Below are positions 8,287 to 16,999 of a stretch of DNA of 46,760 nt, piece after piece. The position numbers and the translations under genes were made by a program. The stretch spans positions 1-46,760 of the forward strand of contig JAFTGE010000102.1 in assembly GCA_017458085.1 (NCBI GenBank), in the 5' to 3' direction. Source of the stretch: Oscillospiraceae bacterium (lineage in GTDB: Bacteria > Bacillota > Clostridia > Oscillospirales > Oscillospiraceae). The notes under the pieces were generated by a model that was given only the letters and a program-made list of their open reading frames with translations, did no database searches and was not told the DNA's origin. Positions within the stretch are counted from its first letter, which is position 1, and each line of letters starts with the position of its first letter.

Positions 8287-9999
8287 TTATTCCACGCTGA
8301 TCATGTAGTAGTAGACGGGCTGGCCGCCGTTGACCACGCTCAGCTCCGCATCGGGGAAGTTGCCGGTCAGGGTCTCGGCCGCGGCGGAGGCCGCCGCCTC
8401 GTCCACATCCTGGCCGTAGTAGACGGTGATAAACTCGGGATTGAACTCATCAAAGGCCCAGCTGAGCTCCTTGAGGAGGGTCTTTTCGTTGGTATAGCTG
8501 CCGAGGAGCTTGCCGTCCAGCAGCGCCAGATACTCGCCGGCATGGATCTGATGGCCGTCAAAGTCCGAGTCGCGGGCGGCATAGGTCACCATGGCGGTGT
8601 GCACGTTGTTGGCCGCCTCGATCATGGCCTCGACCAGCGGCTCCTCGTTCTCGTCAATATTGAAATTCAGGAGCGCCGAGACGCCCTGCGGCACGGTCTT
8701 GGTGGGGATGACGATGACGCGCTTTTCACTCAGGGGAATGCACTGCTCGGCAGCCATGATGATGTTCTTGTTGTTGGGCAGGACAAACACCGTCTCGGCC
8801 GGGGTGCGGTTGATCTCGCGCAGGATATCGTCGGTGGAGGGGTTCATGGTCTGGCCGCCGGTGACCACACGGTCGGCGCCCAGCTCACGAAACAGGTTCT
8901 GCATCCCCTCGCCCGCGCAGACAGTGACCGCGCCGAACTGCTTCTCGGCAGGTGCGACGAAGTTCTCGTCCTCCTCGCCGGTGATGGCGGTGGCGCTCTC
9001 CATGGCGGTCAGCTCCGCGTCCACAGCGTCCAGATCATCGGTGGTCTGGGCCTTTTCACCGCGCTGCAGCTGCTCGGCCTGGGTGACCATGTTCTCGATC
9101 TTGGCCAGCTCCAGCGTGCCGTACTTCTGGCTCTCGGTCAGGGCAACGCCCGGGGTGTCGGTGTGGACGTGAACCTTGAAAATTTCGTCGTCATCGCTGA
9201 TGACCAGGCTGTCGCCAATGCTGCCGAGGAAGGCGCGCAGGGGGTTGAGGTCCACGTCGGGGCTCTTTTTGCGCACGATATATACCGTGTCGAAGGCGAA
9301 CGTGATATGGTCAAGCCCCGCAGCCAGCATCGCGCTGTTGTCAAGCGGCTCGGCAATGCCGCCGTGCTCGGTGGGCGCGCTGATCTCACCCCGCAGAGAG
9401 GCCAGCATCGCCTTGAGAATGAACATGTAGCCCATGCCGCCCGCGTCCACCACGCCGGCCTTCTTCAGCACGGGGTTGAGATTGACGGTGTCGGCCAGGG
9501 CCTCGTCGCCGGCCTTAATCGCGCACTCCAGGGTCTTTTCCAAGCTGGCCCCGGCGTTGGCAGCCTCGGCAGCAGCCTCGGCAGCCAGGCGGGAGACGGT
9601 GAGGATAGTCCCCTCGGCAGGCTTCATGACCGCCTTGTAAGCCGCATCCACGCCGCCTTGCATCGCGGCGGCGAAGGTGCGCGCGTCAGTTTCATGCAGG
9701 CCCTTGAGCGTGCGGGAAATGCCGCGGAACAGCAGCGACAGAATAACCCCGGAGTTGCCGCGGGCAGCGCGCAGCAGCGCGGACGCCACGCAGTCGGCCG
9801 CGGCCGCCACCGTGTCAAAGTCCTGCTTCCGCAGCTCAATGGCGGCCCGCTCCATGGTCAGGCCCATATTGGTGCCCGTGTCGCCGTCCGGCACGGGGAA
9901 AACGTTCAGATCGTTGATGGTCTGGATATTGCTTTGCAGGGCGGCATAGGCGCAGAGCGTCATTTCCTTGAATGCCGCGGCGTTGATCATATCTCTCAA
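8287..9999 (-). CDS. fakA: Fatty acid kinase catalytic subunit FakA (YloV/DAK2 family)
   Basis: A 570-residue cytoplasmic kinase that phosphorylates fatty acids held by DegV-family FakB proteins, feeding PlsX/PlsY phospholipid synthesis. The N-terminal DhaL (DAK2) ATP-binding domain has VFPVPDGDTGTNMGLTM (about 33-49) and SALLRAARGNSGVILS; the linker and C-terminal domain match full-length YloV. The likely start is TTG 9999, 8 nt after GGAGGT (10013-10008); the in-frame ATG at 9990 would be 17 nt away. It lies 20 nt downstream of asp23, the common order in Firmicutes. A DegV protein, the probable partner, is divergently encoded at 10603. Confidence 0.9.
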   Translation of the reverse strand: MRDMINAAAFKEMTLCAYAALQSNIQTINDLNVFPVPDGDTGTNMGLTMERAAIELRKQDFDTVAAAADCVASALLRAARGNSGVILSLLFRGISRTLKGLHETDARTFAAAMQGGVDAAYKAVMKPAEGTILTVSRLAAEAAAEAANAGASLEKTLECAIKAGDEALADTVNLNPVLKKAGVVDAGGMGYMFILKAMLASLRGEISAPTEHGGIAEPLDNSAMLAAGLDHITFAFDTVYIVRKKSPDVDLNPLRAFLGSIGDSLVISDDDEIFKVHVHTDTPGVALTESQKYGTLELAKIENMVTQAEQLQRGEKAQTTDDLDAVDAELTAMESATAITGEEDENFVAPAEKQFGAVTVCAGEGMQNLFRELGADRVVTGGQTMNPSTDDILREINRTPAETVFVLPNNKNIIMAAEQCIPLSEKRVIVIPTKTVPQGVSALLNFNIDENEEPLVEAMIEAANNVHTAMVTYAARDSDFDGHQIHAGEYLALLDGKLLGSYTNEKTLLKELSWAFDEFNPEFITVYYGQDVDEAAASAAAETLTGNFPDAELSVVNGGQPVYYYMISVE

Positions 10000-10019
10000 G
10001 TGACTGTACCTCCGGGAAC

Positions 10020-10370
10020 TTATCCGATGAGCGAATCTATATATACGTCGACCCGGCGGACAGGCACGCCCGCGGATTTGGACAGCTTATAGGTGACTTC
10101 ATTCATGATGCTCTTGGCGACGGCGCTCATGTTCACGCCGTGATCCACCCCAATGTGCAGCTCGAGCACAATGCTGCCGTCGTCGTTGAAATGCACCTCA
10201 ACGCCCTTGGACATCGACTCCCGCCGCAGAAGCTGCATCACGCCGCCGTCCTTACTGCGCCCGACCATGCCCTTGACGCCAAAGCAGCTGGTCGCCGCAT
10301 CGCCGGCCAGATAGGTCAGAACCTCGCTGGTAATGCTGATCTGGCCCTTGTCGTTTCTGATATTAACCAT
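10020..10370 (-). CDS. Asp23/Gls24 family protein
   Basis: A 116-residue small soluble protein of the Asp23/Gls24 (YloU) family: ITSEVLTYLAGDAATSCFGV near the N-terminus, a beta-rich core VEVHFNDDGSIVLELHIGVDHGVN and an amphipathic helical end with RRVDVYID. Family members are linked to envelope stress and are usually encoded next to fakA/yloV, as here. A G-rich element (GGAGGAAGGGGG) lies upstream of ATG 10370, and the promoter at 10441-10469 serves this gene and fakA. Confidence 0.9.
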   Translation of the reverse strand: MVNIRNDKGQISITSEVLTYLAGDAATSCFGVKGMVGRSKDGGVMQLLRRESMSKGVEVHFNDDGSIVLELHIGVDHGVNMSAVAKSIMNEVTYKLSKSAGVPVRRVDVYIDSLIG

Positions 10371-10440
10371 AGGGTTGGTGCCCCCTTCCTCCGGTGATTG
10401 CTCCGGTTAACCGATACACATCAGCGCAAACCGGTTATTT

Positions 10441-10469
10441 ATTATAATACAAAGGTTCAGAAAGTACAA
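10441..10469 (-). promoter_or_regulatory. Promoter of the asp23-fakA unit
   Basis: On the minus strand: TTGTAC (10469-10464), a 17-bp spacer and TATAAT (10446-10441). Confidence 0.7.
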
Positions 10470-10602
10470 GTATTATTTCCGCTCCGTGCATTTTTCACCG
10501 CACCGCCGTCACGCGTCCTGTCAGTTTTGGCGCTTTTGTCTGTTTCCGTTTTTTTGATTGTGTGGTAAAATACTTAAAAATTTGAAACCAAGGAGTTTTC
10601 CT

Positions 10603-11487
10603 ATGTCCGACTATATCATCGCCACCTCCTCTACCTCCGATCTGCCGCGGACCTGGCTGGAGGCGCATAACATCCCCTTCATCCCCTATACCTACACGGT
10701 CAACGATCAGCTGCGCGAGGACGACTGCCGCGAGGAATCCCGCGCCGCCGTCTACGCCGGCATGCGAAACGGCGACAAGCTCAAGACCTCGATGATCAAC
10801 GAGTTCGTGTACTACGACTTTTTCAAGAGTCTGCTCTCCACCGGCAAGGACGTGATCTTCCTCGACATGTCGCGGGAGATGTCCGTCTCCTTCGTCAACG
10901 CCGCCCAAGCCGCTGAGGAGGTTCGCCCGGAATTTCCCGACCGAAAGCTCTACGTCATGGACACCTACTGCATCTCCGGCGGCCTGGGTACGCTGGTGTA
11001 CCACATGGTCGCGCTCAAGGAGCAGGGCGCGGGCTTTGACGAGGTCGTGGCCTGGGGCGAGGCAAACAAGCTGAAAATCGCCCACCGCTTCACGGTGGAC
11101 GATCTGAACTATCTCAAGGCCGGCGGGCGCGTGTCAAACTCGGCGGCGCTGGTGGGCTCGCTGCTGTCGATCAAGCCGGTGCTGTACGTCCCCGACCGCG
11201 GGACGCTGGATGTGGTGAAGAAGGCCCGCGGCCGCAAGGCCGCCCTCAAGGCCATTGTCGACGGCATCCTCCACGATCTGAGCAAGGTCGACCCCACCGG
11301 CATCGACATCCACATCCTGCACGCCGACTGCCAGGCCGACTCCGAACACGTGCGCGACGCGATCAAGGCCGTCTACCCCCAGGTGGGTGAGATCACCATT
11401 TCCAGCCTCGGCGTGGTCATCGGCGCCCACTGCGGCCCCGGTCTGCTGGCCGTGTTCTATCTCTGCGCCGACCGCCAGCCGGAATAA
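10603..11487 (+). CDS. DegV family protein (FakB-like fatty-acid binding)
   Basis: A 294-residue EDD-fold protein that binds a single fatty acid and presents it to FakA. Family signs are the N-terminal IIATSSTSDLP (about 5-15), TSMINEFVYYDFF near 65, the conserved FTVDDLNYLKAGGRVSN (about 165-181) and the C-terminal VIGAHCGPGLLAVFY. Start ATG 10603 follows CAAGGAG. It is divergent from asp23-fakA, so the binding and kinase subunits are adjacent here. The chain specificity cannot be read from sequence. Confidence 0.9.
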   Translation: MSDYIIATSSTSDLPRTWLEAHNIPFIPYTYTVNDQLREDDCREESRAAVYAGMRNGDKLKTSMINEFVYYDFFKSLLSTGKDVIFLDMSREMSVSFVNAAQAAEEVRPEFPDRKLYVMDTYCISGGLGTLVYHMVALKEQGAGFDEVVAWGEANKLKIAHRFTVDDLNYLKAGGRVSNSAALVGSLLSIKPVLYVPDRGTLDVVKKARGRKAALKAIVDGILHDLSKVDPTGIDIHILHADCQADSEHVRDAIKAVYPQVGEITISSLGVVIGAHCGPGLLAVFYLCADRQPE

Positions 11488-11509
11488 TAATCCATAAGAA
11501 CAGATAAGG

Positions 11510-11662
11510 GGCTGTCTCAAAACGCTGTGTCATTGCGAGACCAGTTCGCAAACTGGTCGTGGCAATCCGTTTTCCCTGCAAAAGAGGACGGATTCCCACA
11601 GCCAGTGTGCGCACTGGCTTCGGAATGACAGGTCTACTTGCGTTTTGAGACAGCCTCTTTTT
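11510..11662. terminator. Terminator whose loop holds a MITE-like repeat
   Basis: GGCTGTCTCAAAACGC (11510-11525) and GCGTTTTGAGACAGCC (11640-11655) are perfect 16-bp arms, followed by TCTTTTT. They look like an ordinary terminator stem between the convergent degV and histidine kinase genes, but the loop is 114 nt and contains a complete repeat element (11526-11639). Confidence 0.75.
11526..11639. repeat. MITE-like inverted-repeat element, copy 2
   Basis: Begins near TGTCATTGCGAG and ends CGGAATGACA, with internal hairpins GACCAGTT-CGCA-AACTGGTC and GCCAGTG-TGCG-CACTGGC. Same family as the element at 10-150. It sits within the loop of the terminator at 11510-11662. Confidence 0.7.
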
Positions 11663-11666
11663 CGCG

Positions 11667-13670
11667 TTATTTTGTCTCCTCAAAGCGCAGCGTCACCTTG
11701 AAGAGGTCGCCGTCCACATCGAGGGTCATTTCCCCGCCCTGGAGCGCGGTCAGGCTCTGGGCAATGGCAAGGCCCAGGCCGCTGCCCTCGGTGCTGCGGG
11801 CGCTGTCGCCCCGGACAAAGCGGGCCAGCAGCTCCTCCCCGTTCAGGTTCAGCGCCTCGCGGGAGATGTTGCGGAAGGTCAGCACCGCCTGCCCTCCCTC
11901 GCGCGCGAGGTTCAGGTAGACCCGCGTGCCGGGCTGGGCGTACTTGAGGACGTTCGACAGCAGGTTATCGAACACGCGCCACAGGTGCCGCCCGTCGGCC
12001 AGGATCGTGACAGGCTCCTCCGGCTTGGACACCACAAGGTTCAATCCCGCGCTTTGCAGCCGCTCCCCGTACTCCCCGACACACTGGTCGAGCAGCACGC
12101 CCAGCTCACAGCGCTCCAGACTCACCGGCAGCACCCCGGTCGAGGCCTTGGACGCCTCGAGCAGATCGTCCAGCAGCTTCTTCAGCCGCTGTGACTGGCG
12201 AGAGAGGACCTCGACATAGCCCCGGGCCGTGTCGTTTTGCAGCTCCTCCTTTTCCAGCAGGTCCACATAGCTGATGATGTTGGTCAGGGGGGTTTTGATG
12301 TCATGGGAGACGTTGGTGATCAGCTCGCTCTGGAAATGCTGGGACTTCATGCGCTCGGCTACGGCGGCGTTGAGCCCGTCGCGGATGTGGTTTAAGTCGC
12401 CCGCGTGCTCCAGCAGTTCCCCGCGCAGATACCGGGTGTCCACGGTATAATTCAAATCTCCCCCGGCAATGGCTCCGGCGCCCGCGCGCAGCCGGGCAAA
12501 GCCGATGAGCGCCCAGAGCATCGCCGGCACGCCGAGCACCAGATTCACAAACCACAGCAGGCCCGCGCAATCCCCCTCGGAGGCAAGCATCACAAACAGC
12601 TCCACCAGCGCAACGCCGCCGAGGATCACCGCCCAGCGGCGGATCAGCGGCAGAGCGCGCAGACCGTCGCGCGCAAGCTCCCACAGGCGGTGGGTCGTGC
12701 GCCGGCACCGGCGAAAGATTCGCGCGATCAGGCAGTTTTGCCAGAGCGTGCCGCACTTGACGCGCACGGCAAAGCTCATGCAGTACAGCAGTGCGATCAG
12801 CGCCGCGGCCAGCAGGCACAGGCCGAAGACCGTATAACCCACGATGTCGCCGGGCAGCCCCATCTCCATCGGCACGATCAGCGCGATGCCCGCGGCTGAA
12901 ATGGCAAGCAGCGTAAACACATCCAGCGGGATGCGGTCGACAAAGCTCTCACGTACCGGCGCGTCCCCGTGGTGCCCCGCGGCCGCCATCAGGAAGATGA
13001 ACAGCAGCACGCCCATGAGAAAGCTCAGGCCCGCCGCGGCGACAAGGGCATAGCGCGTGCGATACAGCGCGGTCACCTGCTCCACGCGCTGGGCAAACTT
13101 GCCGCCCGCAGTCAGCTCCGCGAGGACATAGCCGCGCATGGTCATGCTCCTGGCCTGCCGCCACTGCTCCAGCTCGTAGTCGGTTTGAAACTCCGCGCGC
13201 TCGCCGGTCCTTTCGTCGATGACGACGATCTGCGCCTCCGACGCGATGATGGGCGGGGGTGTGACCGCCGGGTACTCCATGGCTGCCTCGTATTCCTCCG
13301 CCGCGGCGTTCCTCTCCACCGAATAGTTCGGCTGCATGCGCTGGGTGATGTGCCAGAGGGCGGGCTCATCGTGATAGTCAGAATAGATCTGTTTCCCTTC
13401 CGGATCGATCAGCGTGAACCGGAAATTGACGTCATGACTGATATACTGGGGATCAAGGCCGGACTGGTACTGGTCCCACACATACATATACTCGTTCCAT
13501 GCCAGATTTTCCACGGCGGACTGGGTCACGCTCTCCAGGCTGCCGTTGAAGGCGTCCCAGCGGCTGAGGGCGGAGACGCCCACCATCGACAGGCCGAAGA
13601 CCACCGCCAGCGCGCACAGCAGGAGCACCGCAACGAGCTTGGCGGCAAAGCTTCCGTAGAGTTTTTTCAT
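11667..13670 (-). CDS. Sensor histidine kinase
   Basis: A 667-residue membrane kinase. It has an N-terminal membrane helix (about 10-32), an extracytoplasmic sensor region (about 35-200), a helix near 205-230 and two further membrane clusters (about 250-305, 345-395). Next come a linker, the HisKA dimerisation helix with phospho-acceptor motif VSHDIKTPLTNI (His near 455) and an HATPase_c domain with DNLLSNVLKYA (N-box) and EGSGLGLAIAQSL (G-box). The added membrane clusters are unusual for a VanS/PhoR-type kinase and may sense the membrane. It overlaps the response-regulator gene by ATGA, so the pair is coupled. Confidence 0.9.
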   Translation of the reverse strand: MKKLYGSFAAKLVAVLLLCALAVVFGLSMVGVSALSRWDAFNGSLESVTQSAVENLAWNEYMYVWDQYQSGLDPQYISHDVNFRFTLIDPEGKQIYSDYHDEPALWHITQRMQPNYSVERNAAAEEYEAAMEYPAVTPPPIIASEAQIVVIDERTGERAEFQTDYELEQWRQARSMTMRGYVLAELTAGGKFAQRVEQVTALYRTRYALVAAAGLSFLMGVLLFIFLMAAAGHHGDAPVRESFVDRIPLDVFTLLAISAAGIALIVPMEMGLPGDIVGYTVFGLCLLAAALIALLYCMSFAVRVKCGTLWQNCLIARIFRRCRRTTHRLWELARDGLRALPLIRRWAVILGGVALVELFVMLASEGDCAGLLWFVNLVLGVPAMLWALIGFARLRAGAGAIAGGDLNYTVDTRYLRGELLEHAGDLNHIRDGLNAAVAERMKSQHFQSELITNVSHDIKTPLTNIISYVDLLEKEELQNDTARGYVEVLSRQSQRLKKLLDDLLEASKASTGVLPVSLERCELGVLLDQCVGEYGERLQSAGLNLVVSKPEEPVTILADGRHLWRVFDNLLSNVLKYAQPGTRVYLNLAREGGQAVLTFRNISREALNLNGEELLARFVRGDSARSTEGSGLGLAIAQSLTALQGGEMTLDVDGDLFKVTLRFEETK

Positions 13671-14362
13671 TGTCTTGCCTCCTTTTCCAGCTTATAGCCC
13701 TGGCCCCAGACGGCCTTGATGAGACGCGGCTCGGCCGGGTCGATCTCGATCTTTTCCCTGAGGTGCCGGATGTGCACGGCCACGGTGCTCTCCGCGCCAT
13801 AGGGCTCCTCATGCCAGACGGCCCGGTAGATGGCGTCGGGCCGGAAAACCTTGCCGGGATTTTGCATCAGCAGATGTAAAATGTCGTACTCCGTGGGCGT
13901 GAGGCTCAGCGCCTCGCCGTCAAGCGTGACGGACTTGCTCCGGTCATCGAGCATAAGCCCGCCCGCGGTGAGCACGTCCTCCCGCGCCACGCTCCCGCCG
14001 AGGCGGGTATAGCGCCGGATCTGCGAGCGCACGCGGGCCAGCAGCTCCACCATGTTGAAGGGCTTGGTCACATAGTCGTCGGCACCCAGGTTCAGACCGA
14101 GGATCTTGTCCGTGTCCTCGCCCTTGGCCGTCAGGAAAATCACCGGGACATTGCTGCGCTCCCGAATGGCCGAGAGGGTCGCGATCCCGTCCAGCTCCGG
14201 CATCATCACGTCCAGCAGCACCAGCTGCACCGCATCGGAGAGCAGCTCCAGCGCCTCGCGCCCGTTATAGGCGCAGAGGGTCGCATAGCCCTCGGCCTCG
14301 AGAACGATTTTCAGCGCCGCGACGATGTCCCGTTCATCGTCGCAGATCAGGATTGTGTGCAT
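13667..14362 (-). CDS. OmpR-family response regulator
   Basis: A 231-residue regulator. The receiver domain has acidic DDE (residues 8-10), phospho-acceptor Asp51 in LLDVMMP and Lys100 in YVTKPF. The C-terminal winged helix is of OmpR/PhoB type (LSLTPTEYDILHLLMQNPG; VAVHIRHLREKIE). It is the partner of the downstream kinase. CTTTAAG repeats near its promoter (14399-14439) are candidate binding sites, which would also place the divergent GPH symporter operon under its control. Confidence 0.93.
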   Translation of the reverse strand: MHTILICDDERDIVAALKIVLEAEGYATLCAYNGREALELLSDAVQLVLLDVMMPELDGIATLSAIRERSNVPVIFLTAKGEDTDKILGLNLGADDYVTKPFNMVELLARVRSQIRRYTRLGGSVAREDVLTAGGLMLDDRSKSVTLDGEALSLTPTEYDILHLLMQNPGKVFRPDAIYRAVWHEEPYGAESTVAVHIRHLREKIEIDPAEPRLIKAVWGQGYKLEKEARQ

Positions 14363-14382
14363 CTCTTTTCACCTCGCTGCCT

Positions 14383-14487
14383 ATTGTAGCCGAAAAGCCT
14401 TTAAGAACCAAGGGAGGAAATCTTTAAGATTTGATTAAGGTCTCCTGTCAAATGCTCCTTGCGGTTTTGGGTGCGGTTTGCTACAAT
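14383..14487. promoter_or_regulatory. Divergent promoters with candidate response-regulator boxes
   Basis: Leftward: TTGGTT (14411-14406), 17 bp, TACAAT (14388-14383). Rightward: TTGCGG (14459-14464), 17 bp, TACAAT (14482-14487). CTTTAAG occurs at 14399-14405 and 14422-14428, and GATTAAG at 14433-14439. The last two are 11 bp apart, typical of OmpR-type direct repeats. Confidence 0.55.
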
Positions 14488-14516
14488 CATTATATCCTGT
14501 CTTTGGAGTTGATCTC

Positions 14517-16010
14517 ATGGACGAACAGAAACTGAAAAAACGCAATCTTCTTTTCTTTCCGCTGGGCACCGTGGGCCGGGATATGGTCTACTCGCTGGTG
14601 ACCAATTTCCTGTACACCTTTGTGCTCTTTACCCATGAGCTGACGGCGGCGCAGCTGTCGGCCATCGCGGGCATCATGGTGGCCGCGCGCATCTTCGACG
14701 CGCTCAACGACCCCATCATGGGCAATATCATCGAGCGCACCCGAACCAAATGGGGCAAGTTCAAGCCCTGGCTCGCCATCGGGGTGCTGTCGACCTCGGT
14801 GGTGGTGTACCTGGCCTTCAATGTGCAGCTGCAGGGCTGGCGCTTCGTGTGGTTTTTCGGGCTGATGTACTTCCTGTATTCCATCACCTACACCATGAAC
14901 GACATCTCCTTCTGGGGGATGATCCCGGCCCTGTCCTCCGACGCCGACACCCGCAACCAGTTCACCTCCCGCGCCACGCTCTTTGCCGGCATCGGCGGCA
15001 CCGCCGCCTCCATCCTGATCCCCCTGCTCACTACCGGCAGCAACGCTCTCGGCGGCAACGCCGTCACAGCCTACGGCCGCATCGCCCTGGCCATTGCGAT
15101 CCTGGCCCCGGCCTTTTTGAGCTTCACCCTCTTCGGCGTCAAGGAGCAGCGCAATTACGACGATGAGCCCGTGCCGCCCATCAGCTTCCGGAAGATCGTC
15201 GGCACCATCACCGGCAACGATCAGCTGCTGTGGATCTCGCTGATCTTCCTGCTGCAGCAGATCGGCAACGGCATCGTGCTCTCCGGCGTCGGCTCCACCT
15301 ACATCTACTTTGAGTTCGGCTACGAGGGCGGGCTCTACTCCCTGTTTACCACCATCGGCATGTCCGTCACGGCCCTGCTCATGATCTTCTACCCCGCCAT
15401 CTCCCGCCGCACCACCCGCAAGGCGCTGATGAAAAAGCTGTTGGCCGTGTCGGTCGTGGGCTACCTCGTGCAGCTTCTGCCCGGTCTGTTCCTGCGCGCC
15501 GGAACGGTCATGCTCGGCGGGATGGATCTCAAGTTCCTGCTGATTACCGTGGGCTACATGCTGGCAAACTTCGGCCAGTACGGCTTCTATCTCATCATGA
15601 TGATCTCCATCATCAATACCGTGGAGTACAACGAGTATAAGCACGGCACCCGCGACGAGGGCATCATCACCTCCCTGCGCCCCTTCCTTACGAAGCTGGC
15701 CTCGGCGCTGACCGTGGTGATCGCCACCGTGACCTACCTCATCTGCAACGTGACGCAGTACACCAACGGCGTCTCCTCCTTTGAGCAGGCGGCCAACGCC
15801 GGGCACATCACCGAGGCGGAAAAGCTCGCCTCCATCGAGAGCCTGCTGAGCGGCGTGGGCCACAGCGAGGCCGTGGGCCTGCTGATCTGCATGACGGTGC
15901 TTCCCTGCGTGCTGATGCTCCTGAGCCACATCCTCTACCAGAAGCACTACAAGCTGGATGAGGGCGAGTACGACCGCATCGTGGAGACCCTGAAGGAGCG
16001 CCGGGCATGA
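14517..16010 (+). CDS. GPH-family sugar:cation symporter (MFS)
   Basis: A 497-residue, 12-helix transporter of the glycoside-pentoside-hexuronide:cation family. The cation-site motif FDALNDPIMG (about 65-74) is present, followed by the charged loop ERTRTKWGKFKPWL, a family hallmark; there is a long central loop near 210-225. The true start is ATG 14517 after TTTGGAG, not the in-frame codon at 14478. Its stop codon overlaps the PIG-L deacetylase start by ATGA, so the transported glycoside is probably a substrate of that enzyme, for example an N-acetylated sugar conjugate. The substrate itself cannot be assigned. Confidence 0.87.
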   Translation: MDEQKLKKRNLLFFPLGTVGRDMVYSLVTNFLYTFVLFTHELTAAQLSAIAGIMVAARIFDALNDPIMGNIIERTRTKWGKFKPWLAIGVLSTSVVVYLAFNVQLQGWRFVWFFGLMYFLYSITYTMNDISFWGMIPALSSDADTRNQFTSRATLFAGIGGTAASILIPLLTTGSNALGGNAVTAYGRIALAIAILAPAFLSFTLFGVKEQRNYDDEPVPPISFRKIVGTITGNDQLLWISLIFLLQQIGNGIVLSGVGSTYIYFEFGYEGGLYSLFTTIGMSVTALLMIFYPAISRRTTRKALMKKLLAVSVVGYLVQLLPGLFLRAGTVMLGGMDLKFLLITVGYMLANFGQYGFYLIMMISIINTVEYNEYKHGTRDEGIITSLRPFLTKLASALTVVIATVTYLICNVTQYTNGVSSFEQAANAGHITEAEKLASIESLLSGVGHSEAVGLLICMTVLPCVLMLLSHILYQKHYKLDEGEYDRIVETLKERRA

Positions 16011-16783
16011 GCCTGACTCGTCTGGCGCTGCGCTTCGCGGCGCCGGTGCCGAAGATCGAAAGCTTTGACCGCTTCCTCTTCATCGGCCCGCACCCGGACG
16101 ACATCGAGATCGGCGCCGGGGCCACGGCGGCCAAGCTGGCCGCGGCGGGCAAGGAGGTCTTCTTCCTTGTCTGCATGGACGGGCGCTACGGCCTGGATTA
16201 CGCGCCGCCGGGCACCACCCCCGAGGCCCTGGTCGAGCGCAGGCGGGCGGAGGCCGAAGCCTCCGCCCGCCTGCTGGGGGCCAAAGCCGTTCAGTTTTTA
16301 GACCTCTGCGACGGCGGCTTTTACGAGCGGGACGAGCTGATCCGCGGCATAGCGCGGGTCATCGGCGCCCTCAAGCCCGACGTCATCTTTGCGCCCGACC
16401 CGGACGTTGACTCTGAGTGCCACGTCGACCACCGCAATGTGGGCGAGGCCGCGCGGCGGCTGGCCTTCTTCGCGCCCTTTGCGCCCATCATGGCCCGCTA
16501 TGGCTCCGAGGCCGCCCCGGTGCGGGCCCTGGCCTACTACATGACGGCAAAGCCCAACCGCTATGTCAAGACCACAGGCTGGCTGGACAAACAGCTGTCG
16601 TCCATTTTCGACTGCCACCAAACGCAGTTTCCGGCGGACTCCGGCGCGGCGAAAAGCGTGCGGCTGTATCTGAGACTGCGGGCCGTGGACTTCGGTGTGC
16701 GCAGCGGTCTGGGTCTTGCCGAGGGCTTTCGCGTCCTGGGGCAGACGCAGATGCACTGCCTGCCCGAAGCCGGAAGCCGGTAA
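16007..16783 (+). CDS. PIG-L family deacetylase
   Basis: A 258-residue Zn-dependent LmbE/PIG-L-type hydrolase that removes N-acetyl groups from amino sugars or conjugates. The catalytic and metal motif GPHPDDIEIGAG lies at about residues 24-35 and the second metal motif DSECHVDHRNVG at about 131-142. The rest fits the usual Rossmann-like fold. It is coupled to the GPH symporter by a 4-bp overlap, suggesting uptake and then deacetylation of an acetylated glycoside. Cytoplasmic; no signal peptide. Confidence 0.88.
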   Translation: MSLTRLALRFAAPVPKIESFDRFLFIGPHPDDIEIGAGATAAKLAAAGKEVFFLVCMDGRYGLDYAPPGTTPEALVERRRAEAEASARLLGAKAVQFLDLCDGGFYERDELIRGIARVIGALKPDVIFAPDPDVDSECHVDHRNVGEAARRLAFFAPFAPIMARYGSEAAPVRALAYYMTAKPNRYVKTTGWLDKQLSSIFDCHQTQFPADSGAAKSVRLYLRLRAVDFGVRSGLGLAEGFRVLGQTQMHCLPEAGSR

Positions 16784-16797
16784 AAAACAAAAACATG

Positions 16798-16985
16798 AAA
16801 AACACGGCTGCGAAAGCAGCCGTGTCAGACTATGGACAAATCCCAACCCCTGTCATCTCGAGCGGAGCGAAGCGGAGTCGAGAGATCTTAAACCTCAGAT
16901 ATTCCAACGCTTGTGACGCACGTATACCCGGATACACCTTGTCTACACATTGACACAGCCGCGCTAAAAGCGCGGCTGTGTTTTT
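16798..16985. terminator. Pair of opposed terminators around a REP-type repeat
   Basis: Hairpin 1 (ACACGGCTGC 16802-16811 / GCAGCCGTGT 16816-16825) has its T-run on the minus strand, so it stops the leftward phosphoribosyltransferase transcript. Hairpin 2 (13-bp stem, 16953-16965 / 16969-16981) has its T-run on the plus strand and stops the PIG-L transcript. The two transcripts would cross in between, over the repeat at 16851-16889. Confidence 0.75.
16851..16889. repeat. REP-like palindromic repeat
   Basis: TGTCATCTCGAG...TCGAGAGATCTT with an inner GCGGAGCGAAGCGGAG core. It resembles the short intergenic repeats found in many copies in bacterial genomes. Only one copy is in this window. Confidence 0.5.
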
Positions 16986-16999
16986 CATGTTTGGGGGTC

